Positions 38,856 to 49,916 of a DNA stretch of 64,000 nt are shown here, in pieces; the stretch's first letter is position 1, and every line of letters begins with the position of its first letter. The notes beneath the pieces were generated by a model. That model ran no database searches, was not told the DNA's origin, and saw nothing but the letters and a program-made list of their open reading frames with translations. The DNA lies in the NCBI GenBank assembly GCA_003024785.1, contig PUQB01000357.1, positions 96,819 through 160,818 of the forward strand. The letters run 5' to 3'. The position numbers were made by a program, and so were the translations under genes. This DNA comes from Selaginella tamariscina. Its lineage: Eukaryota > Streptophyta > Lycopodiopsida > Selaginellales > Selaginellaceae.

Positions 38856-39359
38856 TTTGGTACGGCATTTGTGAGGCATCCTATTTGCATTTACCTCCAA
38901 AATTCTTTAGTATCTCTATGGCTATCATAATGTGAGAACATGTTTTAACCAAGCAAGTGTTCCTAGGTGAGCGCTCCATCCAATCACTCATCCCTCCGAC
39001 GATAGAACGTGGTCTTCGGAATCCTGTATGTCACAACCTTTCCCTCTCCCCTTATGCCAACTAGGCAAAGGGTCAATTGGTGTTTATGAGAGGGCCCCTA
39101 GTTGTGATGACCCGTGTCTACTTGGGTCTTTTGCCTACATATTCCACAATCTTTACCCAGGTAGTCAACCCACTAGATTAAAACTATGACAATCTCCACC
39201 CATTTGAGAAAGTGGATGCCCTCATCCACAGACTCAAGGGTTGCTACTCATGCCCTTCCTCCTAAAAGGTGCAACTAGAGGCGTTTCTACTCACGCTTGG
39301 CTCTACTTACACTTGACTCGCATCACATGTCAATCGGGCCAAGGCGATTATAGAGCCGC

Positions 39360-42300
39360 TGTCAAGCCACGATCCAGGAACCAGGAAGTGAGTAGGATTC
39401 CAGAACAGGAAGGCTTGACTCAGGAACAGGATAGAGAGCAGGATAGGAACTAGGAACTCAGGAAGAGACTGGAACGGATAGGATCCGGAGAGACAGGAAC
39501 AGGATAGGATCCGGGAGCAGACAGGAAGGAGGACAGGATCCAGGAACAAGACAGGACAGGAGGATCCAGGAGCAGACAAGAGCAGGAGGCAAAGGAGCAA
39601 GAAGACAAGAACAAGACAAGAACAAGAATGATCGTAGAATGACTGGTGTTGATAGTAACTGATTGTACAACAATTAGGTCGGAGCTTTTATGCTCACAAC
39701 TCCAAGCTAATCTAGTCATGAGTCTAATCTAGTCATGAGCTAAGAATAGTGTCCCTTATCCTCTAGGCATATCCTGTAGCATATCCTTAGGCATATCCTA
39801 TAGGAATATCCTATAGGTATATCCTGTAGGAATATCCTGCAGGCATATCCTGTAACCCGTATCCTGTATCCGAAATCCTGCATCCTGTATCCTGTATCCG
39901 GAAACCTGTATCCTGTATCGGGTTGTGACAGCACCTCCTCCCTAAGGACGAGTTCCACGAGTCTTAGGACCTGGTTTAGCAGGATAATGCCGATGGAAGG
40001 CAGCAACTTTGGAAGAAGCATGGAGTAAGTTGGATGCAGGTTCCCAAGTGCGATCGGTAGGCAAATAACCTTTCCAATCCACCAAGTATTGAAGTTGGCG
40101 GCGATGAAGACGAGAATCAAGGATGGCTGCAACTTCGTACTCAGGTTCACCAGCAATGACCACAGGAGGGGGAGGAGAAGAAGCACGACCAGGAAGAGAA
40201 GAAGGATGATACGGCTCCAACAAGGAGGTGTGAAACACAGGATGAAGTTTCACCGTGGATGGTAACTCGAGTCGGAAAGCTACAGGATTTACCTCCGCCA
40301 CGATCCTGTAAGGGCCCAATCGTTGAAAATCCAACTTAGAAGAAGGCCTGTTGGTGCGAATGTGTCGACGAAGAAGCCACACGAGATCACCAATCTTGTA
40401 TGCAGGTGCCGGCTGACGGTGAGCATCAGCATGATGCTTGTACCGTTCCTGTGCCTGCTGAAGATGAACCTGGAGATCATCCTGTACCTGACGAAGATGC
40501 TGGAGACGATCCTGTACTGCAGGAGCGGAAGAAGGAGAAGCAGGAGGAAAGTCAAAACGTGGATGGTGGCCTGTAAGAGCAAAGAAAGGTGTCTGGCCTG
40601 TAGATGCGTGAATGGAGTTGTTGTAGGCAAACTCCGCCATAGGAAGAAGGTCCAACCAATTATCCTGTTGGTAACTGATGAAGCAACGAAGATATTGCTC
40701 CAAGGTCTGAATTGTGCGTTCTGACTGCCATCAGTTTGCGGGTGATATCCTGAAGAAAGATCCGCTTTAACCTGTAGACTCCGAAGAAGCTCTCGCCAAA
40801 ACTTGGACATGAATTGTGGACCTCGATCGGAAACAATGCTCTCAGGAAGACCATGATGTCGGAACACCTCACGGATCACCAACTCGGCAGTTGTCTGACC
40901 TGTAGCTGTCTTGTTGCAGGGTAGGAAATGAGCCTGCTTGGTGAAACGGTCAACCACCACAAGAACTGCATCGAATCCACGAGAAGGAGGAAGATCTGTG
41001 AGGAAATCCATAGAAATGGATCTCCAAGGAGCAGAAGGAACAGGAAGAGGACGAAGAAGACCAGAAGGTGCATGACGAGGCATCTTCGACCTGTTGCAGG
41101 TGTCACAACTCCGTACAAACCTTTCCACAAAACCTCGCAACCCAGGCCACCAATAGTTGCGAGTCACCAACTCAACTGTCTTGGCCACACCAAAATGTCC
41201 TGTAGCCGGGGTATCATGACAATCCTGTACCACACGAGTCCTGCAAACACCAACAGGAACGTACAGGAGACCTTCCCGGTACAGGAGTCCATCCTGTATG
41301 GTGAACAGGTTGTAGTCTGGACGGGAACTGGAGGAAGAGGAACTTGCAACGTCAGGATGAATGTGTGAGAACACATTCTTTGCCAAGTCGTCTGTAGCCA
41401 ACTGCGAACGGACGTCCTGTAGGAGAGTTGAATTTGCTGGAGCCTGATGAACCTGTAGTGCCGCAAGCCGGAATCGATCAGGACCCAACAACACTTGCCT
41501 TTGACAGTCAAATGCAGGATCGCCCGGGCTTGGTGCAAGGTAAGAGCGCCTAGACAATGCGTCCGCCTTGCCATTCCGAAAACCGGGCCTGTAGACGATG
41601 ACGAAGTCAAAACGTGATAGGAACTCCGCCCACCTAGCCTGTCGCCGACTGAGAACTCGAGCCGTTTGAAAGTACTCCAGGTTCTTGTGATCCGTAAGAA
41701 CTTGTACAGGATGTGCAGCACCTTCCAGGAAATGCCGCCACTCCTCAAACGAATCCACAATGGCCTTGAGTTCCTTGTCATGAATCTCGTAATTGATCTC
41801 CGCCGAAAGGAATTACGAGAGTGAAAAGCTACAGGATGAAGCAACTTGTCCTCTCCAACTTGCGATAGGACGGATCCTACTGCAAAATCCGAGGCATCTG
41901 CTTCAACGAAGAAAGGACGAGAAGGATCAGGATGTGCTAAAATCGGAGCTGTCGTGAAGGTGTCCTTGAGTGTTGTGAATGCATGTTCCGCCTTGTCGGA
42001 CCAAGAGAAAACCTCTGTGCGCTTGGTGAGTTCCGTGAGTGGAAGTACACGCTTGGAGAAGTCCTGTATGAATCGCCTGTAGAAGTTTGCAAAGCCAAGG
42101 AAACATTGTACATCTCGTACAGACTTGGGCCTCTCCCACTCCACGATGGTCTTCACCTTGTGCATGTCCATGGAAACGCCAGCAGGAGAGACGATGTAGC
42201 CCAAGAACTCCACAGAATCCCTATCGAAAAAACACTTCTCCAACTTCGCATACAGCCATGCTCACGAAGCCGCTGTAGAACCAACCGTACATGCTTGTCA

Positions 42301-45300
42301 TGTGCCGCCTGGTCCTTGGAGAAAATCAAAATGTCGTCGAGGTAGATCACCACAAACTGGTCCAAGAAGTCACGAAAGATGTCGTTCACCATGTGTTGGA
42401 ACACGGCTGGGGCATTGGTAAGGCCGAAAGGCATCACCGTGTACTCGAAGTGTCCATACCTTGTACGAAAGGCAGTCTTCCACTCATCGCCGGGACGAAT
42501 CCGTACAAGGTTGTAGGCCCCTCGTAAGTCGATCTTCGTGAACACCTTTGCTCCTCGCAGCCGATCGAGAAGTTCCGGGATCAATGGCAACGGGTACCGA
42601 TTCCGAATGGTTTGATTCAAACCCCTGTAGTCCACAACCAAACGTAAGCTCCCATCCTTCTTCTTGACAAAGAAGATAGGCGCTCCTGCAGGGGACTTTG
42701 AGTGACGAATGAAGCCGGATGCCAAGTTGTCCTCGATGTACTGGCGAAGAACCTCCAACTCTGTGGGTGACAATGCGTAAATCGGTCCGAACGGTGGGTC
42801 TTTCCTTCTGCAAGATCAATAGGACAGTCGTAGGACCTGTGAACAGGAAGAACTGTAGCCTTGTGCTTGTCAAAAACGTCCTTAAAGTCGTGGTACTTGG
42901 ATGGTAGAGAAGAAGGAGGAGAAGGAGAAGGAGTAGGCGAAGGAGATTGAAAAACAGGAGAGTCAGACACAGGAAAGGTAGAAGAGGACGTAGGAGTTAC
43001 TTGAAAGGCAAAAAGGTGGAAAGGAGCAGGATCAGTGGTAAGTTCATGCATGGTAGTGGTAAGAACTCGGAGAGGAGAAGGAGGGAGCTGTGATGAAAAA
43101 GAGGAAGGATCTTGGGGGGTGGAACAGAGCAGAGTAACAAAAGGAGGCAGGATTGGGAGAAACCTGTGTGGATGTTGACGAGTGTACAGGATTGGAAGAA
43201 TCCTGTACAGAAGTCCGTGGTTGCACAGGAGTGAGGGAAGCCTGTGAGTGTGCTGACGAACCAACAGGAGGTGGATCCTGTTGAGGAGGAACCTTCGACA
43301 CTGATACAGGATTGGAAGAACCCTGTACAGGAATCCGCAAACTTACAGGAGTGGAGAGAACCTGCGGATGTGCTGAGGAACTGACATGAGGTGAATCCTG
43401 TCGAGGAAGAGTCTTCAACACTGGTACAGGAACAGGCACGGTCAATCCTGTAGCTTGTACTGCCTCAGACACCAAGGATGTATCCTGCACGCAGGAAGGT
43501 ACAGGATTGATCCTGGCTGCTGGAGAGGAAAACGTGAGCGTCCTAGACCTCCAGTCGATCTGCGGATTTGCAACAACGAACCATGGCATGCCAAAAATGA
43601 TGGGAGTCGACCGAGTCTTGATCAAGTTGAAGGAAATCGAACAGTTGAATGCACCATGACTGCAAGAGAGAGGTGTGGTAGCGTGGGTAACTGCGCCAGA
43701 AGCAATCAAACGACCATCGGCCACCTCTACAGGAACTGCACGCTTCAACTTCACCACCGGAATGCCATGCTGAGCTGCAAAAGTGTCATCCATGAAACAT
43801 GCATTTGCACCAGTGTCTAACAGGGCAAACTCCTTGAGCTCTCGGTTATTGAGGCGAATGTGTACAGGAAACTTGAGTGATGGAATGGTATGAGCAGCAC
43901 CAATGGAGCCTGCACCTACGTCCAACTTCGCGGCTCCTAGACGAAGTGGACATTGAAGTTTTCCGACTGAACTTCAGCTTCGGCTTCACGCGTCTTGAAC
44001 TTCTGGCTTTATTAGGACATTTCCGCCACCTTGTGTCCTGCTGCACCACAATACAAGCATAGGTTCTCACCCCGTCGACGTTGCTTCTCAGCAGTTGAAA
44101 GTGGGCCACGCTTGGAATTGTTAACCTCCATAGGAACTGCTCCAGAAGGTGTCGTAGGAACATGTGCTACGGCTACAGGATTGGCTGGCAGGAACTGCTG
44201 ACGGAATTTTTCCTGACGGCGCTCGAACAAACGGTTGTCGCAGCGAACGGCCTGTTGCATGATCTCCGCTAACGTTTGAGCATCCGGTAACGTAAGGAGA
44301 AGGTCCTTCACGTCGTCCCTCAGCCCAAAACGGAAATGTTCGATCAATGCAGTCTCGTCCCATGGAATGTTCGTGCACAATTGCTGGAATTCGGATGCAT
44401 AAACGGAAGCTGGTCTGGATCCTTGTGTGAGCCTCCGTAACTTGTGCATGCAGAACGGTACTTATCAGGATCTCCAAAGCAGGCTTCAAAGGCAGCCACG
44501 AAACCTTCAAAGTCTTCCATCAATGGGTCGTCACGCTCGGTTGCATGCGGATCAAGAGCCGAATCTGATTCAGGAAACCTTAGAAATCGGCACGGTTGCC
44601 ACTGAACTTCTCTGGCATGCTGATCTTCGGCTCCGGAGAAAAGTTCGATGAAGAAGGAACCACCGATGCCTGAGAGAGAGCCTGCGCAGCAGCCTTGGAG
44701 GATGCATCAGCAGCTGCATGTGCCGCATGGGTGGAGCCTTGCAAATCGGTGACCACTTGGCGCAAAGTGGCCAGCTCATGGAGCAACATTTGGTGCTCGC
44801 GTTGGAAGTGCTCAAAATCAGCCATGATCTTATGAAAGAAAGAAAGGAGAAAAACGAAGGAAAAGAATCAAGGAAAAAAAAGTAGCTAGGAAACGAAGAG
44901 CTATGAAAGCAGTTACTATCAAACTGTCAAGCCACGATCCAGGAACCAGGAAGTGAGTAGGATTCCGAGAACAGGAAGGCTTGACTCAGGAACAGGACAG
45001 AGAGCAGGATAGGAACTAGGAACTCAGGAGCAAGACTGGAATCGGATAGGATCCGGGAGAGACAGGAACATGATAGGATCCGGGAGCCAGACAGGAAGGT
45101 GTAGGACAGGATCCAGGAACAAGACAGGAGCAGGATAGGATCTAGGAGCGAGACAAGAGCAGGAGGCAAAGGAGCAAGACAAGACAAGAACAAGACAAGA
45201 ACAAGACAAGAACAAGAATGATCATAGAATGATTGGTGTTGATAGTAACTGATTGTACAACAATTAGGTTGGAGCTTTTATGCTCACAACTCCAAGCTAA

Positions 45301-45500
45301 TCTAGTCATGAGTCTAATCTAGTCATGAGCTAAGAATAGTGTCCCTTATCCTCTAGGCATATCCTGTAGCATATCCTCTAGGCATATCCTATAGGAATAT
45401 CCTATAGGTATATCCTATAGGAATATCCTGCAGGCATATCCTGTAACCCGTATCCTGTATCCTGTATTCGGAAACCTGTATCCTGCATCGGGTTGTGACA
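39360..45500 (-). mobile_element. Sushi/Tf1-like chromodomain Ty3/gypsy element, copy 2
   Basis: LTRs 39360-39930 and 44925-45500, target duplication GCCGC at 39355-39359 and 45501-45505. Same family and orientation as copy 1, and close to it in sequence. Parts from the 5' LTR: gag (about 44.0-44.83 kb, from MADFEHFQREHQ), protease (about 43.6-43.9 kb), RT (about 42.15-42.78 kb), RNase H (about 41.6-42.1 kb), integrase (about 40.5-41.4 kb, [18 protein letters not shown]) and chromodomain (about 39.97-40.2 kb). A few breaks interrupt it; it is young but not whole. The element lies inside the TRIM. Confidence 0.92.
44910..45281 (-). promoter_or_regulatory. Putative self-primer site, transcript start and TATA box of copy 2
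   Basis: Primer-like tract at 44910-44922 (minus strand TTGATAGTAACTG), two bases from the 5' LTR. Its exact 13-base complement lies in the LTR at 45239-45251. ATAAAAG on the minus strand at 45275-45281 lies 30 bases upstream. All four LTRs in the window keep the complementary tract (also 17736-17748, 23336-23348, 39649-39661). Confidence 0.7.
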
Positions 45501-46560
45501 GCCGCTTGGCTGTGCACATGTGATCGAGGGTTTAGTTAGGCAAGAACAAGTGCGCCAACCTTAGTGGCGTGAACTTTACTCAAAGTTCATCTCCTGATGA
45601 GAATCAAACCCGGGACTGAGGGGTTTAGTTAGGCAAGAACAAGTGTGCCAACCTTAGTGGCGTGAACTTTACTCAAAGTTCATCTCCTGATGAGAATCAA
45701 ACCCAGGACCGCTCCGATACCAAATGTCACAACCTTTCCCTCTCCCCTTATGCCAACTAGGCAAAGGGCCAATTGGTGTTTATGAGAGGCCCTGGTTATG
45801 CTTGGGTTTTGCCACATATCCTATATATCCCACAATCTTTACCCAGGTAATCAACTCACTAGTAAAATTATGACACTATATATGATGTACCAAGCTTTGA
45901 AGCAGATGGCCAACCTTATTAAATACATGGATGTACTCTAATAACATGTGTCCAAGGCCATTCCATTAATATACCTAGTTAGTGTAGCATATACAAACTC
46001 ATACATTTGTTTTTGGGTGAGCTTATGAAAGACCTGTCTATATTGGGTAATTTCATTCTGGTTCACCATCTAACAACACTTTTTCTTACAACAGTCAATT
46101 GTGAAAATGTTAGCAACACTTGCCGAAGATGTGGGATCCATCTTGATCCTCTTGTCGGAACTTGCTGGGGTTGATTTATAGCTCATGAATCTCCTTTTTC
46201 TTATCATAAGACCAATGTAAGAAACCTTTCAAACATGGTTGCCCTTCCGAGTTGTTACTATTGTAATCTAACCTTGGAAATGTTGAACCATCTAGCCGTT
46301 TTTATTCGCCACCTCATGGAGGGATCCAAAATGCAAGGTGTCATTAGGTGAAACCTTTGTCACAACTACACTCACGAAGTAGGTCCATAGTTTCTCTTCT
46401 GATAGCTTCCATTGCATTAACAATTGAGATGATGCCCTTCCAACCTCGGTCTCATGAAAAAAGAGAATCACTTCATCCTCATAACAGGCAAGCCATCATC
46501 TTGTGAACTCATATTAATATTTGTTTGTGACCCTGCATTCTTTGTGTCAACTTTGACTTC

Positions 46561-47160
46561 TTCCACATTTTAAAATATAGGAAAACCCTTTTCAAATTCC
46601 ATTCCATGAATCTCAACATGCTTGTAAATGGTATTTACCCAAATGTACACACAAGACCCTTGGGCAATATTATGACATGACACATTATCATCTCAAAGAA
46701 AAAAAATGTTATAAATGAAACCCAAATTTGGATTTGAGTGGAAATTAAAAGCGTTTTGAAATTTACATGTTATATTGATAATACTTATGTTAAAATTTCA
46801 AATTTCTAACATTTTGAATAACAAAAAAATTTAAGATGGGTTAACATAAGTGATTAACTCTTTAACAGTATTACACACAATTTTAATACTTTTTAAAATT
46901 TTATTTAATGCAAGCAAGTGATTCAAACTGTATATAATTATATGAAATTCAAATAATTATTCTACATTTGTTTATAATGGATCTTATTAATTATTTTCTT
47001 ATTATCCTAAGAATACTTCAATATAAACCTTATTATCAATATTAAATTAGTATATATTATTATAGCTTTATATAACTATATAATAAATAATATGATATAT
47101 TATTATGTATCATTTAAAATATGTTTATAATGTGTATTATTAATATTACTTTCACTTTAT
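46561..47160. other. AT-rich DNA
   Basis: No gene or repeat boundary is visible. Confidence 0.5.
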
Positions 47161-47760
47161 TTCAATGTTTTTTAATACACATATATAAATACAATACAAA
47201 TTTACATATATATACACACATATGAACACGAGCATTTACACATAAACAACATAAAACATTCATACACAGTATATGCACACATAAAACATTCATACACAGT
47301 ATATGCACACACATAATACAATAGACTATCACAAATCAAATCCAAAGACGCACACACATACAGGCACATCACAAACACATATTAGACATTTAAAAACAAC
47401 TACACAGTATAATATTTGGACTTCCACATGCATTAAAAAACATCCATAAAGACACATGCACACATATACACACCCTATAAGTGAATCACGATTAGGGTTT
47501 AGCATCTAGTTTTGTGTTTAGGGTTTAGGATTTAAATTTCAAATAAACATTTATAAACTTCCACATGCACACAAACATGTATTAAAAAATATTCAATTGT
47601 TAAAAACATTCAACTGTGGGACTTAGCATTTAGGGTTTAAACCCTAAACCAACGTCCAAACTGAACATTTATATAAGGTGTAGGATTTAAACATTCATCG
47701 ATGAGATATATATATATACACTGGTTTAGTCGAGAGGCTAGGGTATATTGATTTAAATTA
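47160..47760 (-). repeat. Telomere-motif satellite remnant, inverted
   Basis: Same family as 16.5-17.2 kb, in the opposite orientation. It has a TTTAGGGTTTAAACCCTAAA palindrome near 47630, TTTAGGGTTTAGGATTTAAA near 47518, and CACACA-rich DNA before them. A segment of about 31 bases, AAAACATTCATACACAGTAT and flanks, is repeated near 47252 and 47283. Confidence 0.6.
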
Positions 47761-48886
47761 TAAATCAAATAATGCTTTATTGCTTCTTTTTGGAAAGAAT
47801 TATATTAAAACCCATGTATGATAGATTTATATATCACCAAAATAAATAAAGTATAGAATTGATTGAGCACTTATTTAGTTTATATATCACCATAAATAAA
47901 TAAAGTATAGAATCGATTGATCACTTATTTATGTGGACATAACGAGAGTTTCAAGATTTTTACCATTGTTAAAATATAAGAAACTTCTTATAATAATTAA
48001 TCACTTTTTTCTAATAATTCAATACTTTTAGAAGAAAAGAAATAATACTCTTCTAGTTTTCCTCCAAAATGTTTATTATTACTATACATATTCTATTTTA
48101 TAAAACATTGTCATTAATATAAGTTTATTACCATTATATTTAATATTTTTAATAAAACTTAAATTATCTATTTTTAATAAAACTTCAAAAGACGTAAGTG
48201 TCTTTTTGGTCGTTCTTATTAAAGCGAGAGGGACAAAACACAAACAATTAAAATTTATGATAAAAACACTTTATTTAATAATAATTTTATAAATCATTTT
48301 AGATACCGTTCAAAATCTTCTTTATCATAATAATTATTAAGAAAGATTTACTTAAAGATACATATAGGAGGTACTTCATTTTCTAGCGATCGTACCACAT
48401 GCGCACAGATGTGTTCAAGATAGATATACAATGTATATATGAGATACACATACCTTGGAAGTATGCAAGTGGCTATGCATGCCGATAGAAGATATCATGT
48501 GTATGAATATGTATTAAACATAGATACACAAACCATATTTATCCATATATATGTAGTTAAAGGAGATACACTCCAAAACTATTCGTCGTTTAACACATAA
48601 TGTATACAATTGTTTATCTTATTAGATGATTTCCATACTTATATATGTGTATATATCTCCTCTAAGCATGTATACTGACTGAATTATACTTCTAAATTAT
48701 AATTGTATCGACTATTACACTCCTGTATGCCATCTTATTATGTTTACATGTATGATGTATGTGTGTCTAATATTATATATATATATATAATACTCATTTT
48801 CTTATTAAGCACTAATGATGTTTTATGGAAATATTACACACTATATTACACGTACCTTAGGTTTAGGAACAGAGTGCATATTGGGT
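47761..48886. other. AT-rich intergenic DNA upstream of the plastid-protein gene
   Basis: No gene is seen. A segment of about 40 bases around ATAAATAAAGTATAGAAT is repeated near 47840 and 47890. Confidence 0.5.
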
Positions 48887-49554
48887 ATGGCGTGCTTAAC
48901 AGGATTCACAACTCTCTTGCCCAGTAAGTGCATAAGTGCCTTCTGTCCGTTACCACAACACAGTCGAATTAATCTCACATTGCCCTCAACTGTAATCGCT
49001 CCACGTCTTTTCGTCACACAGCAGCAATCCAGGTGTGTGTATACATGTATGTGTATTCAATTTTATATATATTTTATACATATATCCACGTATTATTTAA
49101 CTGTGTATATATGATAGAAAGAGATAAACAAGAAGAAAGCCACGTGGAAGATTTGACACTTCCAGAGGATTGGACAACCGCTTCTGCGGCTGCTCAGGTT
49201 TACATTATATGCATTTGTCAATATACACATGTATTACACACATATATAGATAGATATAGAGAGAGACAACTAAATATATTTTCAGGAAGCAGAGTGGTTA
49301 AGGATAACTTACACAAATGGTTGGACAACGAGTACTGTCCAGAAGCAGCCAATGTTGAGATCAGTAAGAGGTGTGCGAGTGTTTATTACCTGTGTCTAGT
49401 TGAGAAAGAGCTGGATCCTGGAAATATTCTCATGCGTATGGTAGACAACCTGCAGACATTCTCCTTCAAGGAGAGCTTTCATGGAGCCTTCTCTTCTGCA
49501 AATGCTGCCATTGACCTCATTCTCAACCGTGTTAACCAGTCACAGTTATCATGA
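48887..49554 (+). CDS. Conserved plastid-targeted plant protein of unknown function
   Basis: Three exons: 48887-49032, 49122-49197, 49286-49554. Exon 1 encodes MACLTGFTTLLPSKCISAFC and a Ser/Thr/Arg-rich, acid-poor stretch, which looks like a chloroplast transit peptide. Exon 2 gives DKQEESHVEDLTLPEDWTTA. Exon 3 carries the most protein-like part: LHKWLDNEYCPEAANVEISK, then DPGNILMRMVDNLQTFSFKE and FHGAFSSANAAIDLILNRV, ending TGA at 49552-49554. I know of similar small plant proteins but cannot name a function. Exon 3 opens in one frame (EAEWLR) and continues in another (DNLHKW); one missing G at about 49302 (TTAAGGATAAC) would explain it. The gene is convergent with TMEM209, 362 bases away. 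Confidence 0.65.
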
Positions 49555-49720
49555 GATTATGTTAATACTATATATATATGCATAAACGCCATAGAGAATG
49601 TATGTGTATAAATACACAAGATGGTAGACGGCTTAGAGAGAAAGAGAGCTGTAAACTCTCAAACCTTAGGTTCATACAAAATAATAACATGTAGAGTAAC
49701 ACTTCTCTTAATAAACTTAC

Positions 49721-49791
49721 GTTGACAAGTAGAAAGTTCTTGAATGCACGGTCCACAGTCTCCACATAGCTTTCACAGTGGCTTCTCTCAC
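49721..49791 (-). other. Candidate small exon 3' of TMEM209
   Basis: On the minus strand, 71 bases lie between TACAG and GTAAGT and are open in more than one frame. A GT donor-like site (CAG/GTAGAC) sits just past the TMEM209 stop, so this may be an untranslated 3' exon. Not certain. Confidence 0.25.
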
Positions 49792-49916
49792 CTGTACCAC
49801 ACACATGTAGAGATAGAAGTGGGTGCGTATACTTTATATAATGATTTGTAATGAGTGTCCAACCGATGAAGCAACTCTCATACACGTACACACAGCATAT
49901 GCACATGTCTACCTGA

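Larger units (their letters stand above)
39029..45875 (-). mobile_element. TRIM (miniature LTR element), split by Sushi-like copy 2
   Basis: LTRs 39029-39191 and 45725-45875, with TGTCA...TGACA ends and target duplication CTGTA (39024-39028) / CTATA (45876-45880). Without its insert it is about 700 bases. On the minus strand a TGGTATCGGAGC tract adjoins the 5' LTR (45713-45724), close to the initiator-Met primer site, and a GGGTGGAGAT purine tract adjoins the 3' LTR. The interior carries a roughly 93-base direct duplication (about 45.53-45.71 kb) and no coding sequence, so it is non-autonomous. Confidence 0.85.
38856..46560 (-). mobile_element. DUF7869-type fragment, split by nested LTR elements
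   Basis: 38856-39028 and 45876-46560 are together a diverged copy of 63115-64000, the gene at the right edge. The left piece holds the segment around the CATCCCTCCGACG motif, and the right piece resumes at ACCAAGCTTTGAAGCAGATGG. The break lies exactly at the TRIM insertion, and the 63.3 kb copy shows the empty site. Only the amino-terminal part of the gene is represented, and the sequence is decayed. Confidence 0.75.
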
